Shown piece after piece: positions 17,550 to 25,258 of a stretch of DNA of 64,000 bases. This DNA comes from Halanaerobium saccharolyticum (GTDB lineage: Bacteria; Bacillota; Halanaerobiia; Halanaerobiales; Halanaerobiaceae). Made by a program: the position numbers and the translations under genes. The DNA is taken from assembly GCF_003259895.1 (NCBI RefSeq), contig NZ_QLME01000009.1, forward strand, positions 32,533-96,532. Direction: 5' to 3'. Position 1 is the stretch's first letter. Each line of letters starts with the position of its first letter. The notes under the pieces are model-generated. The model had not been told where the DNA came from. It saw nothing but the letters and a program-made list of their open reading frames with translations, and ran no database searches.

Positions 17550-18107
17550 ATGACTAAATTATTTGATAAAAAAATACTGTTTCTGACTGTTATTATTTTA
17601 ATTTTAACAACGCTTCCGGCAGCAGCTGACAGCCTTGGAGATGCTGTAAATACAATAGTCTCTGAGTTGACATCTGATCTTTTTATGACAATTCCGGGAG
17701 ATGAAGATTATAAAATAGCGGTTGCTGATTTTTTAAATCAAAACAATCAAAAAACCCAGCTCAGTAACTTTATTAGTGAAAACATAACCATAACTTTAAT
17801 TAATGAGAGTGACCAGAATATTAGAGTTTTAGAACGTCAGCGTTTAAATTCTGTTTTAGAAGAACAGGATCGAATGACATCTGGAGTTTTAAAACAGGAT
17901 ACATCGGAAAAAATTGGAGAACTGCTGGGTGCAGATAGTATAATAATTGGTAAATATTATAATATAAAAAAGGAAATTCATTTAATTGCTAAATTAGTTT
18001 CTATAGAAACCGGATATATTCACTCTGCAGTCAAGCTGATTTTGGAAAAAGATGAGATTATTCATTCTATGCTTGGTGAAAACTATATTCAGAGGACGAT
18101 GAATTAG
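17550..18107 (+). CDS. flgO: FlgO/CsgG-like exported protein
   Basis: A 185-residue secreted protein: a hydrophobic leader ends near LPAAADS without a lipobox. The mature part reads YKIAVADFLNQNNQ, then NIRVLERQRLNSVLEEQDR, IGELLGADSIIIGKYYNI and LVSIETGYIHSAV. This is the fold signature shared by FlgO and the N-terminal part of CsgG (strand, V-x-E-R-x-x-x-x-x-x-L, G-A-D-x-I-I-x-G-x-Y). Start at the ATG at 17550 (AGAGGT seven bases upstream); TTG/ATG at 17529/17532 are less likely. It overlaps no gene but starts 10 bases after flgP. Vibrio FlgO is an outer-membrane flagellar protein. Confidence 0.75.
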   Translation: MTKLFDKKILFLTVIILILTTLPAAADSLGDAVNTIVSELTSDLFMTIPGDEDYKIAVADFLNQNNQKTQLSNFISENITITLINESDQNIRVLERQRLNSVLEEQDRMTSGVLKQDTSEKIGELLGADSIIIGKYYNIKKEIHLIAKLVSIETGYIHSAVKLILEKDEIIHSMLGENYIQRTMN

Positions 18108-18162
18108 AGATATGGTTACTAGATATCATTCGACATTTTAATAATTAGTTTGATAATAAGAC

Positions 18163-18197
18163 TCCTGCTGTGTCAATTTTGATGCAGCAGGATTTTT
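18163..18197 (+). terminator. Terminator after the flgT-flgP-flgO operon
   Basis: TCCTGCTG (18163-18170) pairs with CAGCAGGA (18185-18192), 14-base loop, then TTTTTCT. Good intrinsic terminator. Confidence 0.87.
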
Positions 18198-18305
18198 CTA
18201 TTTTGATTTTATTTAGTTGATATTGTTCTACATGATATCGATGATAAACAGTATAATAAGTCAGGATGAGAGAGATAAATCAATGTAATCTCTTTTAATC
18301 AGATT

Positions 18306-18333
18306 TAATATTTGATATTTATTTACCGATTAT
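18306..18333 (+). promoter_or_regulatory. Possible sigma-28 (SigD) promoter for the third flagellin
   Basis: TAAT at 18306-18309 and CCGATTAT at 18326-18333 are spaced by 16 bases, close to the flagellar sigma consensus (TAAA, 15 bases, CCGATAT). The start codon is 39 bases downstream. No comparable site is visible between the twin flagellins. Confidence 0.5.
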
Positions 18334-18371
18334 TGTTATTAGATAGAATATCAAGGAGGTGAGGTATTAAG

Positions 18372-19196
18372 GTGATTATCAATACAAATATCGCAGCACT
18401 TAAGGCTTATAATAACTTAACTCATAACTACAACAGTTTAATTAAATCATTTGAACGCCTCTCTTCAGGCAAAAGAATCAATAGTGCAGCTGATGATGCA
18501 GCAGGACTGGCAATTAGTGAAAAAATGAAGGCTCAGATTAATGGACTCAGTCAGGCTCAGAGGAATGCCCAGGATGCTGTTTCTTTAGTCCAGACAGCAG
18601 AAGGTGGACTCAAAGAAAGCCATTCCATACTCCAGCGGATGCGGGAACTGGCTGTTCAAGCTTCCAATGACACTTATAGTGAAACGGATCGCGGAGAAAT
18701 TCAGAAAGAGATTGCAGAATTAGCTGAGGAATTAAGCTCAATTGGAGAATACACTCAATTTAACACCAAAAGCCTGCTGGATGGAAGCTTTGATGGTATT
18801 TTTCAAATTGGAGCCAATCAGGGACAGACCCTGGGGCTTCAGATTTCTGATATGCGAGCTCAAGCTCTGGGAGTAGTCGACGGCAGTGGAGAGGTTATTA
18901 AACTGACCGATCACGAGTCAGCAGCTGATGCTATTTCTATTTTTGATGAGGCTATCTCAAAAGTCTCTTCTGAAAGAGCAAAATTGGGAGCGGTTCAAAA
19001 TAGACTGGGCCACACAATTAATAATTTAAGTACCACAGAAACCAATTTAATTGCTGCTGAATCCAGAATTTCTAATGTTGATATGGCCAAAGAGATAATG
19101 AATATGGTCCGCTATCAGATTCTAGTGCAGGCAGGGATTGCAGTTTTAGCTCAGGCCAATCAGATGCCCCAGGGAATCCTGCAGCTTCTGGGTTAA
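18372..19196 (+). CDS. fliC: Flagellin C (short form, no variable domain)
   Basis: A 274-residue flagellin with complete D0/D1 helices (MIINTNIAALKAYNNLTHNY at the start, NQMPQGILQLLG at the end) but only a short linker (about 170-190) in place of the outer domain, so filaments made from it would be smooth. It differs from flagellins A and B throughout and uses more CTG/CAG codons, so it is not a recent copy. Start is GTG at 18372 with AAGGAGGTGA (18353-18362) upstream. The final helix has MVRYQILVQAGIAVLAQ where A and B have MSKQQILSQAGTAMLAQ, a departure in a normally conserved stretch that hints at a special role, such as a minor or basal segment subunit. Confidence 0.95.
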   Translation: MIINTNIAALKAYNNLTHNYNSLIKSFERLSSGKRINSAADDAAGLAISEKMKAQINGLSQAQRNAQDAVSLVQTAEGGLKESHSILQRMRELAVQASNDTYSETDRGEIQKEIAELAEELSSIGEYTQFNTKSLLDGSFDGIFQIGANQGQTLGLQISDMRAQALGVVDGSGEVIKLTDHESAADAISIFDEAISKVSSERAKLGAVQNRLGHTINNLSTTETNLIAAESRISNVDMAKEIMNMVRYQILVQAGIAVLAQANQMPQGILQLLG

Positions 19197-19225
19197 AATA
19201 GTTTAGTCAAATACTTAAAACATTC

Positions 19226-19275
19226 AACCGTCTATTCTGGAAGTATCATAACATTCCTCTGACGGTTTTCTTTTT
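19226..19275 (+). terminator. Probable terminator after flagellin C
   Basis: AACCGTC (19226-19232) and GACGGTT (19261-19267) form the outer stem, with GGAA/TTCC able to pair inside the long loop; TTCTTTTT follows. Plausible but with a large loop. Confidence 0.6.
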
Positions 19276-19292
19276 ATGTAAGCAGTTTTATA

Positions 19293-19301
19293 TGGTATAA
19301 T
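19293..19301 (+). promoter_or_regulatory. Extended -10 promoter for the AAA/nuclease gene
   Basis: TGGTATAAT, a full extended -10 element, lies 33 bases before the ATG at 19335. No good -35 box is present at 17 bases, as is common with extended -10 promoters. Confidence 0.55.
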
Positions 19302-19334
19302 AGACTTAATAGAAGCTTAAGGGTGGTGGCATTA

Positions 19335-20912
19335 ATGGAAAAGCTGAGTACAAGCATCTCTGATTTTGAAGAGTTGAGACAAAATAATTATCTTTATATA
19401 GATAAGACAGAATTTTTAGCTAAAATAATCAGCAGTGATAAATATTATTTTTTGTCTCGACCGCGGCGATTTGGTAAAACACTTTTCATTGATACCCTGG
19501 AGAAGTTTTATCAGGGCAAAAAAGAGCTCTTTAAGGGTTTATTTATTTATGATAAAGATTGGAGCTGGGAAGAGTATCCTATTATCAGACTGGACTTTAA
19601 TCGATTAGAACACAGTACAACAGAAAATTTAAAAATTGAGATGGAAGAATTTTTAAATGGTTATGCGCAAGAATATGATTTAAAACTTAATTCGACTCTT
19701 ATCAGTTCTAAATTTGAAGAGCTGATAATTAAGATCAGCGAAAAAGAAAATAAAAGAGTCGTTCTATTGATTGATGAATATGATAAAGCAATAATTTCTC
19801 ATTTGAGTCAGGATCCAGAGGAGATTAAAATAGCAAAGTCTAATCAAAACTTCTTAAAAACTATCTATGACAACTTAAAACCACTGGTAAAACATCTCGA
19901 ATTAGTTTTCATTACTGGTATTTCTAAATTTAGTAAACTTTCAATTTTTTCAACTTTAAATAACCTGAAAGAACTTGATATGCATCCTGGATTTTCACAT
20001 ATGCTGGGTTACACTGAAAAAGAACTTCATCATAATTTTGAACCATATTTTAAAGAGTTTGCGGCTGAAACAGAAATAAGCAAAGAAGAATTATATGCTG
20101 AATTTAAGAGGATGTACAATGGTTTTCGCTTCAGTGATGAAGATATTAGAGTTTATAATCCCTACTCGATAGCAAAAGCACTTGCTGCAAAAAAAATAGA
20201 TAATTACTGGTTTGAAAGCGGGACTCCCAGTTTTTTAATTGAACTTTTAAAAGACGAACAGTATGAGATTCCAAAACTGTCTGATCTGGAAGTATTCAAA
20301 AGTCAGCTCAAAGCTTATGATATTACCAGGTTGCAGTTAATCCCACTTCTATTTCAGACTGGATACCTAACTATTAAAGAAAAACTTGGCCGTGATTTTT
20401 TAAGATTAGGTTATCCCAATCAGGAAGTAGAAACAGCTTTTTCTCAGAATTTAATTAGTGAGTTGAGTAATTATGAGGCTGATCTTTCTCTGATAAGAAA
20501 ATTGAGGCTTGCTATTAATAATTTTGATTTAGAAGCATTTATCGTCAATATAAGATATTTGTTTGAAAGCATCGCTAATATAAATATCCCTGCAGCTGCT
20601 TCTGAACGAGAAAGCTATTATCACACTATGTTTTATCTGATCGCAGAACTTTTAGCTGATAGAGAACTTAAAATTGATTCGGAGTTATTAACCGCCAGAG
20701 GTAGAATTGATATGGTGGTAGAGAGTAAAGATAAAGTCTTTATAATTGAATTTAAGGCAAATCAGAGTGCAGAGCGGGCAATTAAACAAATTAAGGAAAA
20801 GGGATATGCAGATAAGTATAAGCTAAAGGATAAAGAAATAATACTGATTGGAATCAATTTTTCAACAGATCAGAAAAATATTTCTGAGCATTTAATCGAG
20901 ACAATTAATTAA
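19335..20912 (+). CDS. AAA-ATPase-like protein with C-terminal PD-(D/E)XK nuclease domain
   Basis: A 525-residue protein of the pair AAA-ATPase_like (PF09820) plus DUF1703 nuclease (PF08011), a lineage-expanded family of unknown role. N-terminal motifs: SISDFEELRQNNYLYIDKTE, then the Walker A-like loop SRPRRFGKTLFIDTL (about 42-56) and Walker B-like VVLLIDEYDKA (about 143-153). The C-terminal nuclease core is visible as ARGRIDMVVESKDKVFIIEFK (D, then E-x-K near residue 475). ATG at 19335 is preferred to GTG 19323, which sits in the ribosome site. A broken relative follows directly. Genes of this type behave like mobile or selfish accessory genes in many anaerobes. Confidence 0.87.
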   Translation: MEKLSTSISDFEELRQNNYLYIDKTEFLAKIISSDKYYFLSRPRRFGKTLFIDTLEKFYQGKKELFKGLFIYDKDWSWEEYPIIRLDFNRLEHSTTENLKIEMEEFLNGYAQEYDLKLNSTLISSKFEELIIKISEKENKRVVLLIDEYDKAIISHLSQDPEEIKIAKSNQNFLKTIYDNLKPLVKHLELVFITGISKFSKLSIFSTLNNLKELDMHPGFSHMLGYTEKELHHNFEPYFKEFAAETEISKEELYAEFKRMYNGFRFSDEDIRVYNPYSIAKALAAKKIDNYWFESGTPSFLIELLKDEQYEIPKLSDLEVFKSQLKAYDITRLQLIPLLFQTGYLTIKEKLGRDFLRLGYPNQEVETAFSQNLISELSNYEADLSLIRKLRLAINNFDLEAFIVNIRYLFESIANINIPAAASERESYYHTMFYLIAELLADRELKIDSELLTARGRIDMVVESKDKVFIIEFKANQSAERAIKQIKEKGYADKYKLKDKEIILIGINFSTDQKNISEHLIETIN

Positions 20913-20924
20913 TGAGGTGGCATT

Positions 20925-21334
20925 AATGAAAAAATTACCCCTTGGAATCAGTGATTTTAAAGAACTGCAGCAGAATATCAAAAACATGACTATTTGCTGG
21001 AAAAGAATGTTTTAAGTGAGGCAGAAAAAAATCTATCAACAAATTTTAAATTTAGAAGCTGATCAGGTGAATTATCAAAAGTCTCTGCAGCGTTTAACAG
21101 AATATCTGCAGCTGCTTTGGAGAGAAAAGAGGGGCTGAACTGGAAATTCCAAATCGGGAAATAAACTATATTTACGAAGAAATTATATTGGACTGGTTTG
21201 AAGAAAATATCAGCAGTAAAAAATTAGCTCTAATGCTTAAAGCTCTAATTGAAGCGGATATAGATACTTTTGCTCAAATTGTGAAACTGGGGATTGCTTT
21301 TTCTGGTAAGGAAATAGAAATCAAGGCAAGATAA
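20925..21334 (+). pseudogene. Decayed copy of the AAA-ATPase-like/nuclease family
   Basis: The stretch opens like its neighbour (ribosome site GAGGTGG, then MKKLPLGISDFKELQQN) but the frame breaks after about 30 codons with a stop at 21012-21014. Later fragments in other frames still resemble family segments, for example PNREINYIYEEIILDWFEEN and LIEADIDTFAQIV, which correspond to the region around the P-N-x-E-V-x-x-x-F motif and the following helical domain. The ATPase core and the nuclease are deleted. It fills the gap between the intact gene and the convergent PEBP gene. Confidence 0.75.
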
Positions 21335-21340
21335 ATAAAA

Positions 21341-21364
21341 AACCAGTCCTGAATAGGACTGGTT
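21341..21364. terminator. Bidirectional terminator
   Basis: AACCAGTCCT (21341-21350), loop GAAT, AGGACTGGTT (21355-21364): perfect 10-pair stem flanked by A-run on the left and TAATTA on the right. It serves the pseudogene side and, with a T-run on the minus strand, the convergent PEBP gene. Confidence 0.85.
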
Positions 21365-21372
21365 AATTACTA

Positions 21373-21840
21373 TCAGCGGGTATATTCACCTTTTAAAACA
21401 GCTTTCTGCAGGATATGGCCTTCCATTGCTTCCAGCAGAGTTTCTTTGTCAGCTCCCACTTCTAAATCAAGCTTATCCTCCAGAGCGTAGACATAAAATC
21501 TGTAGGTGTGAACTCCACCGGGAGGGGCAGGACCCTTATAACCTAATTCATTAAAGTCATTTTTCCCCTGCAGTGCTCCTTTGAGACCTTTAACTTCACC
21601 TTTTGGCTCAATATTTTTGGATATTTCACTAATATCTGCAGGTATATTCCAGAGCAGCCAGTGGGTAAAAGCTCCTCCTGGAGCATCTGGATCATCGACA
21701 ATAACTGCCAGAGTTTCAGCTTCAGCGGGAACATTTTCAAAGATCAGGGGTGGAGAAATATCCCTTCCATCAGCCGTATACTCTTCAGGAATAAAACCAC
21801 CATCTTCAAAGGCAGATTTAACAATCAGATCTTCTCCCAT
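21373..21840 (-). CDS. YbhB/YbcL family Raf kinase inhibitor-like (PEBP) protein
   Basis: A 155-residue cytoplasmic protein of the phosphatidylethanolamine-binding family; bacterial members have no firm function. Hallmarks: DGRDISPPLIFENVP, VDDPDAPGGAFTHWLLWNIP with the ligand-site Asp and His, GYKGPAPPGGVHTYRFYVYAL, and the terminal HILQKAVLKGEYTR. The start is set at the ATG at 21840 because AGGAGGCC lies just upstream; a longer frame to 21891 adds residues unlike the family. It is transcribed towards the pseudogene, alone. Confidence 0.92.
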   Translation of the reverse strand: MGEDLIVKSAFEDGGFIPEEYTADGRDISPPLIFENVPAEAETLAVIVDDPDAPGGAFTHWLLWNIPADISEISKNIEPKGEVKGLKGALQGKNDFNELGYKGPAPPGGVHTYRFYVYALEDKLDLEVGADKETLLEAMEGHILQKAVLKGEYTR

Positions 21841-22007
21841 AAGTTTGGCCTCCTTTCTTGTTTCGACTTGCTTCGAAAAGCTATCCATCACTTTTAGTCT
21901 TTACATTTATCCAACTTCAGTCCTTTTTCTTTCAATTATATAATAACAGAAAGTATTCAGAAAATAAAGGATATTCATTTTGCAGATATTAAATTAAAAA
22001 AATACTT

Positions 22008-22034
22008 TTGCTTGCTAAAGGATTGTGATATAAT
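22008..22034 (+). promoter_or_regulatory. Promoter for the amino-acid binding protein
   Basis: TTGCTT (22008-22013) and TATAAT (22029-22034) with TG one base before the -10 (TGATATAAT). The spacer is 15 bases, so recognition probably depends on the extended -10. It lies about 100 bases before the gene. Confidence 0.5.
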
Positions 22035-22132
22035 AAATTTTAAGATAAATTTCTACTTATTTTAATACTGTTATTTAAAAAATTGGGTAGAAGCGAGAAG
22101 AGAGAGCACAAATTTAAAGGAGGAAAATATTT

Positions 22133-22873
22133 ATGAAATTTAAGCAGAGTTTAGTTTTTATTTTTGTTGTGGCGGCTGTCTTAGTTTTAAGTTCAGGTGT
22201 AATGGCCCAGACCTATGTGGTTGGTACTAATGCCAGTTTCCCACCGTTTGAATATGTAGAAGATGGTGAAATTGTAGGTTTTGATATTGAATTGATTAAA
22301 GAAATTGCTGAACTGCAGGGTTTTGAGGTAGAGGTCAGAGATATCAGTTTTGACTCCTTGATACCGGGACTGGCTTCAGGTAGTCTGGATATTGTGGCTG
22401 CTGGAATGACAATTACTGCAGCTAGAGAAGAAGTTGTTGATTTTTCTGATCCCTATTATTCTGCCAATCAGTCTGTACTGGTTCACGAGGAATCTGATGC
22501 TAATCTGACTGTTCTTTTTGGTAATCAAGATGTTGGTGTCCAGACAGGTACCACTGGAGATACCTGGGTCAGAGATAACCTGCTGGAGGATGAGGTTCTG
22601 ACAGGTGAGCTCAGAAATTATGATTCCTATGTCTTTGTAATTAGAGATTTAGCTAATCAAAATATCGATGCAGCTGTACTGGATAAGCCGGTTGCCGAAA
22701 CTTACAGCCAGAATAATCCGGTAAAAGTAGTAGCCGAAATTATTACAGGTGAAGAATACGGTATTGCTGTTGGAGAAGGAAATGAAGAACTGCTGGCAGA
22801 AATTAATGCTGGTCTGGAAAAGATAAAAAACAATGGTACCATGGAAGAACTGATCCAGAAGTATTTTGAATAA
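22133..22873 (+). CDS. Polar amino-acid ABC transporter, periplasmic binding protein
   Basis: A 246-residue family 3 solute-binding protein. A signal peptide ends at VMAQ-TYVV with no lipobox cysteine, so the protein is predicted to be soluble, which makes sense only if a periplasm exists. Typical motifs: VVGTNASFPPFEYVEDGEIV, GFDIELIKEIAE, FDSLIPGLASGSLDIVAAGMT and VDFSDPYYSANQS, then the lobe-2 region VGVQTGTTGDTWV and DAAVLDKPVAE. The DFSDPYY and arginine (AREE) features suit glutamine/arginine/cystine-type ligands, but the exact ligand cannot be read. Permease and ATPase genes follow after a terminator and a large inverted repeat. Confidence 0.93.
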   Translation: MKFKQSLVFIFVVAAVLVLSSGVMAQTYVVGTNASFPPFEYVEDGEIVGFDIELIKEIAELQGFEVEVRDISFDSLIPGLASGSLDIVAAGMTITAAREEVVDFSDPYYSANQSVLVHEESDANLTVLFGNQDVGVQTGTTGDTWVRDNLLEDEVLTGELRNYDSYVFVIRDLANQNIDAAVLDKPVAETYSQNNPVKVVAEIITGEEYGIAVGEGNEELLAEINAGLEKIKNNGTMEELIQKYFE

Positions 22874-22907
22874 AATTGACCGAAAATAGATTAGCATAAT
22901 AATATCA

Positions 22908-22972
22908 GGACTTTTCCCGCCTTTATAATTAATGGAATTAAAACTTAATTGTTGGCGGGAAAGGTCCTTTTT
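22908..22972 (+). terminator. Strong (probably partial) terminator after the binding-protein gene
   Basis: GGACTTTTCCCGCC (22908-22921) and GGCGGGAAAGGTCC (22954-22967) form a 14-pair stem with one G-U pair and a 32-base loop, then TTTTT. In such operons an intercistronic hairpin commonly lets the binding protein be made in excess over the permeases. Confidence 0.82.
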
Positions 22973-23029
22973 AAAATTTATGCTGCCCGGGTTTGATTTA
23001 TTTAAACTAAGTAGATATAATATTATTTG

Positions 23030-23107
23030 GATTATAAGTTAAAAAGGTAAATTGTAACCTTATTTTTAAGCAGATTTAGAAAGGGATTTACCTTTTCAGC
23101 TTATAAT
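23030..23107 (+). repeat. Long inverted repeat upstream of the permease gene
   Basis: Arms 23030-23052 (GATTATAAGTT..AAGGTAAAT) and 23085-23107 match at 21 of 23 positions, loop 32 bases. ATTTGG at 23025-23030 and CCAAAT at 23112-23117, then ACTAAG (about 23006-23011) and CTTAG (23123-23127), could extend the stem. No T-run follows, so it is not a simple terminator. Confidence 0.72.
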
Positions 23108-23179
23108 CTAAGCCAAATTAACTTAGGTTGAGCTTAGAAATCAAATTCTGACAATAATTATTTTTAGAAAGGACAGATT

Positions 23180-23866
23180 ATGGATAAATTAGAATTAATT
23201 ATAGACGCACTCCCCTATCTTTTAGAGGGAACCCTGGTAACAATTCAGCTTACTTTCTGGAGTCTTTTAATCGGGATAGTAGTTGGTTTGCCAATTGCCT
23301 TTGCTCAGGTTTACGGCAACAAAGTGCTGCAGGGAATTGTTGTAGTTTATGAGCGCCTGGCCCGCAGTATTCCACTGCTGGTAATGCTTTTGCTGATCAA
23401 TTATGGCCTGCCTCGATTGGGATTAAGAATTCCAATTTTTAGAGCAGCAGTAATCGGAATTGGTCTCCGTTCTGCAGCCTATCAGTCCCAGATTTATCGA
23501 GGTGCAATTCAGTCAGTGGGTGGCTCTCAGATGAAGGCAGCTCGTTCTTTAGGAATGGGTAAATTAAAGGCCTTTTTTTATATTATTGCTCCCCAGGCGA
23601 TTAGAATTGCAATTCCACCTGTGGCCAATGAGTCTGCAATTGTACTAAAAGATACCTCGCTGGCTTTTACCATTGGAGTGGTAGAGCTTTTAAGACAGGG
23701 AGAGTATTTTATTGCAACCTCAAATGAGCCGATGGTAATTTATCTAACCATTGCGGCAATTTATTTTATACTTACTACTATCGTCAACGGCGGTCTATCC
23801 CTGTTTGAGAAAAAATATCAGATTCCGGGGATAGGTATTGAAGGAGGACATTCAGATGCCTACTAA
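23180..23866 (+). CDS. Polar amino-acid ABC transporter permease (first)
   Basis: A 228-residue inner-membrane permease of the His/Glu/Gln family. Segments: LLEGTLVTIQLTFWSLLIGI at the start (typical G-T-L-x-T-I-x-L), ARSIPLLVMLLLINYGLPRL, then the ATPase-coupling EAA-type loop GAIQSVGGSQMKAARSLGMG and FFYIIAPQAIRIAIPP, and about five transmembrane helices. It is followed by an overlapping ATPase gene and a second, different permease, so the transporter is likely a heterodimeric-permease type. Confidence 0.93.
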   Translation: MDKLELIIDALPYLLEGTLVTIQLTFWSLLIGIVVGLPIAFAQVYGNKVLQGIVVVYERLARSIPLLVMLLLINYGLPRLGLRIPIFRAAVIGIGLRSAAYQSQIYRGAIQSVGGSQMKAARSLGMGKLKAFFYIIAPQAIRIAIPPVANESAIVLKDTSLAFTIGVVELLRQGEYFIATSNEPMVIYLTIAAIYFILTTIVNGGLSLFEKKYQIPGIGIEGGHSDAY

Positions 23867-24614
23867 GCATTTATTAAAAATAGAGGATTTACACCACAGT
23901 TTTGAAAATGAAGAAGTTTTAAAAGGAATTTCCTTTTCTCTTGATAAGGGGGAAACCAAGGTTATCGTTGGTCCCAGTGGAACCGGTAAGAGTACAATCT
24001 TAAATAATATCATCCGACTGGTGCCACCAACCAGAGGTAAAATCTATCTCGAAGATACCGAAATTACTTCAGCTAAAAAAATAAATGAGATCAGACAGCA
24101 GATTGGTTTTGTTTTCCAGGATTTTGGTCTATTTAATCACCTGACCGCAAAGGGAAATATTATGATAGGTTTGACCAAAGTTAAAAAAATGAATAAAAAA
24201 GAGGCAGAAGAATTAGCCATGCTGGAGCTGGATCGGGTTGGACTCAAAGAATATGCGGCTTCCTATCCTTCACAGCTCTCAGGAGGTCAGAAACAGCGGG
24301 TTGGAATTGCCAGAGCCCTGGCCATGCAGCCCAAATTAATTTTGTTTGATGAGCCTACTTCTTCGCTGGATCCGGAACTTACCGGAGAGGTGCTTAAAGT
24401 TATGCGCAACCTGGCCGAAGAGGGAATGACTATGCTGGTTGTGACTCATGAGATGGGATTTGCCCGCAGTGTTGCTGATGAGTTAATTTTTATGGAAGCT
24501 GGTAATATTGTTGAACAGGGAAATCCGGAAAAACTATTTACCGATCCCGATCATCAAAGAACCAAAGAATTCCTTTTTCAGCTGACTGATTTATATGGTG
24601 AGGGTGAGAACTAA
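23856..24614 (+). CDS. Amino-acid ABC transporter ATP-binding protein
   Basis: A 252-residue ABC ATPase. Walker A GPSGTGKST near residue 39, Q-loop VFQDFGLFNHLTA, signature LSGGQKQRVGIARAL near 140, Walker B LILFDEPTSSLDPE, D-loop and switch histidine in VVTHEMGFAR. It belongs to the GlnQ/ArtP subgroup by the QDFGLF and EMGFAR motifs. ATG at 23856 has GAAGGAGGA 8 bases before it and overlaps the permease end by 11 bases; the following permease starts at its stop codon (TAATG). All three are translationally coupled. Confidence 0.95.
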   Translation: MPTKHLLKIEDLHHSFENEEVLKGISFSLDKGETKVIVGPSGTGKSTILNNIIRLVPPTRGKIYLEDTEITSAKKINEIRQQIGFVFQDFGLFNHLTAKGNIMIGLTKVKKMNKKEAEELAMLELDRVGLKEYAASYPSQLSGGQKQRVGIARALAMQPKLILFDEPTSSLDPELTGEVLKVMRNLAEEGMTMLVVTHEMGFARSVADELIFMEAGNIVEQGNPEKLFTDPDHQRTKEFLFQLTDLYGEGEN

Positions 24615-25258
24615 TGCTGGATATTTTTATGGAATATTACCCTCTCTTTTTAAGCGGACTGGGGGTCACAGTTTTTGTAACAATAATTTCCTGTTTTTCG
24701 GGAACAGTTCTGGGAACCTTTTTAGCACTCGGGAAAATTTATGGAAATAAATTTGTTTCGGCTGTAGTCAGAACTATTATTTCAGTTATCAGGGGTACAC
24801 CACTTTTAGTTCAGCTTTTTATAATTTATTATGGGCTTCCTTCCTGGGGGATAAATATGAGTCCAATTACAGCTGCCATTATTAGTTTTATTATTAACAG
24901 TGGCGTCTATCAGGCTGAATACCTCAGGGGTTCAATTCAGTCGATCAGCGGCAGTCAGCTTAAAGCAGCACAGTCAATTGGAATGACTAAATGGCAGGGA
25001 ATCAGACATATTATTTTGCCCCAGGCTTTACGTCGGGTAATTCCCTCCTGGACCAACGAATTTATTTATATGATTAAATATTCTTCTCTGGCCTATGTAA
25101 TTGGAGCCCGGGAGTTAATGACAGAAGGAAAATTAATTGCCAGCCGCAACTATCAATTTTTTGATGTTTACCTTGTAGTTGCTCTGATTTACTTAATTGT
25201 AATCATCTTCTTTGTGGCAATCTTTAATCGAATCGAGAAAAAGGTTACCATACCTTAA
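24614..25258 (+). CDS. Polar amino-acid ABC transporter permease (second)
   Basis: A 214-residue permease paralogous to the first one (LFLSGLGVTVFVTIISCFSG, IRGTPLLVQLFIIYYGLPSW, GSIQSISGSQLKAAQSIGMT, HIILPQALRRVIPSW). The R-G-T-P-L-L-V-Q and E-Y-x-R-G motifs are canonical for this family, while the first permease has variants (RSIPLLVM, QIYRGAIQ). One ATPase between two permeases suggests a heterodimeric membrane part, as in HisQM. Start ATG overlaps the ATPase stop. Confidence 0.93.
   Translation: MLDIFMEYYPLFLSGLGVTVFVTIISCFSGTVLGTFLALGKIYGNKFVSAVVRTIISVIRGTPLLVQLFIIYYGLPSWGINMSPITAAIISFIINSGVYQAEYLRGSIQSISGSQLKAAQSIGMTKWQGIRHIILPQALRRVIPSWTNEFIYMIKYSSLAYVIGARELMTEGKLIASRNYQFFDVYLVVALIYLIVIIFFVAIFNRIEKKVTIP

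Larger units (their letters stand above)
22874..23179 (+). other. Intergenic region with two large hairpins
   Basis: 306 bases between binding protein and permease. It holds the terminator at 22908-22972, the inverted repeat at 23030-23107 with flanking pairs, and the ribosome site AAAGGAC at 23169-23175. No open frame of interest. Confidence 0.7.

Noticed and set aside
21581-21943. Plus-strand frames opposite the PEBP gene
   Set aside because: The minus-strand reading has all PEBP motifs and a good ribosome site; the plus-strand translations are low-complexity mirror sequence.
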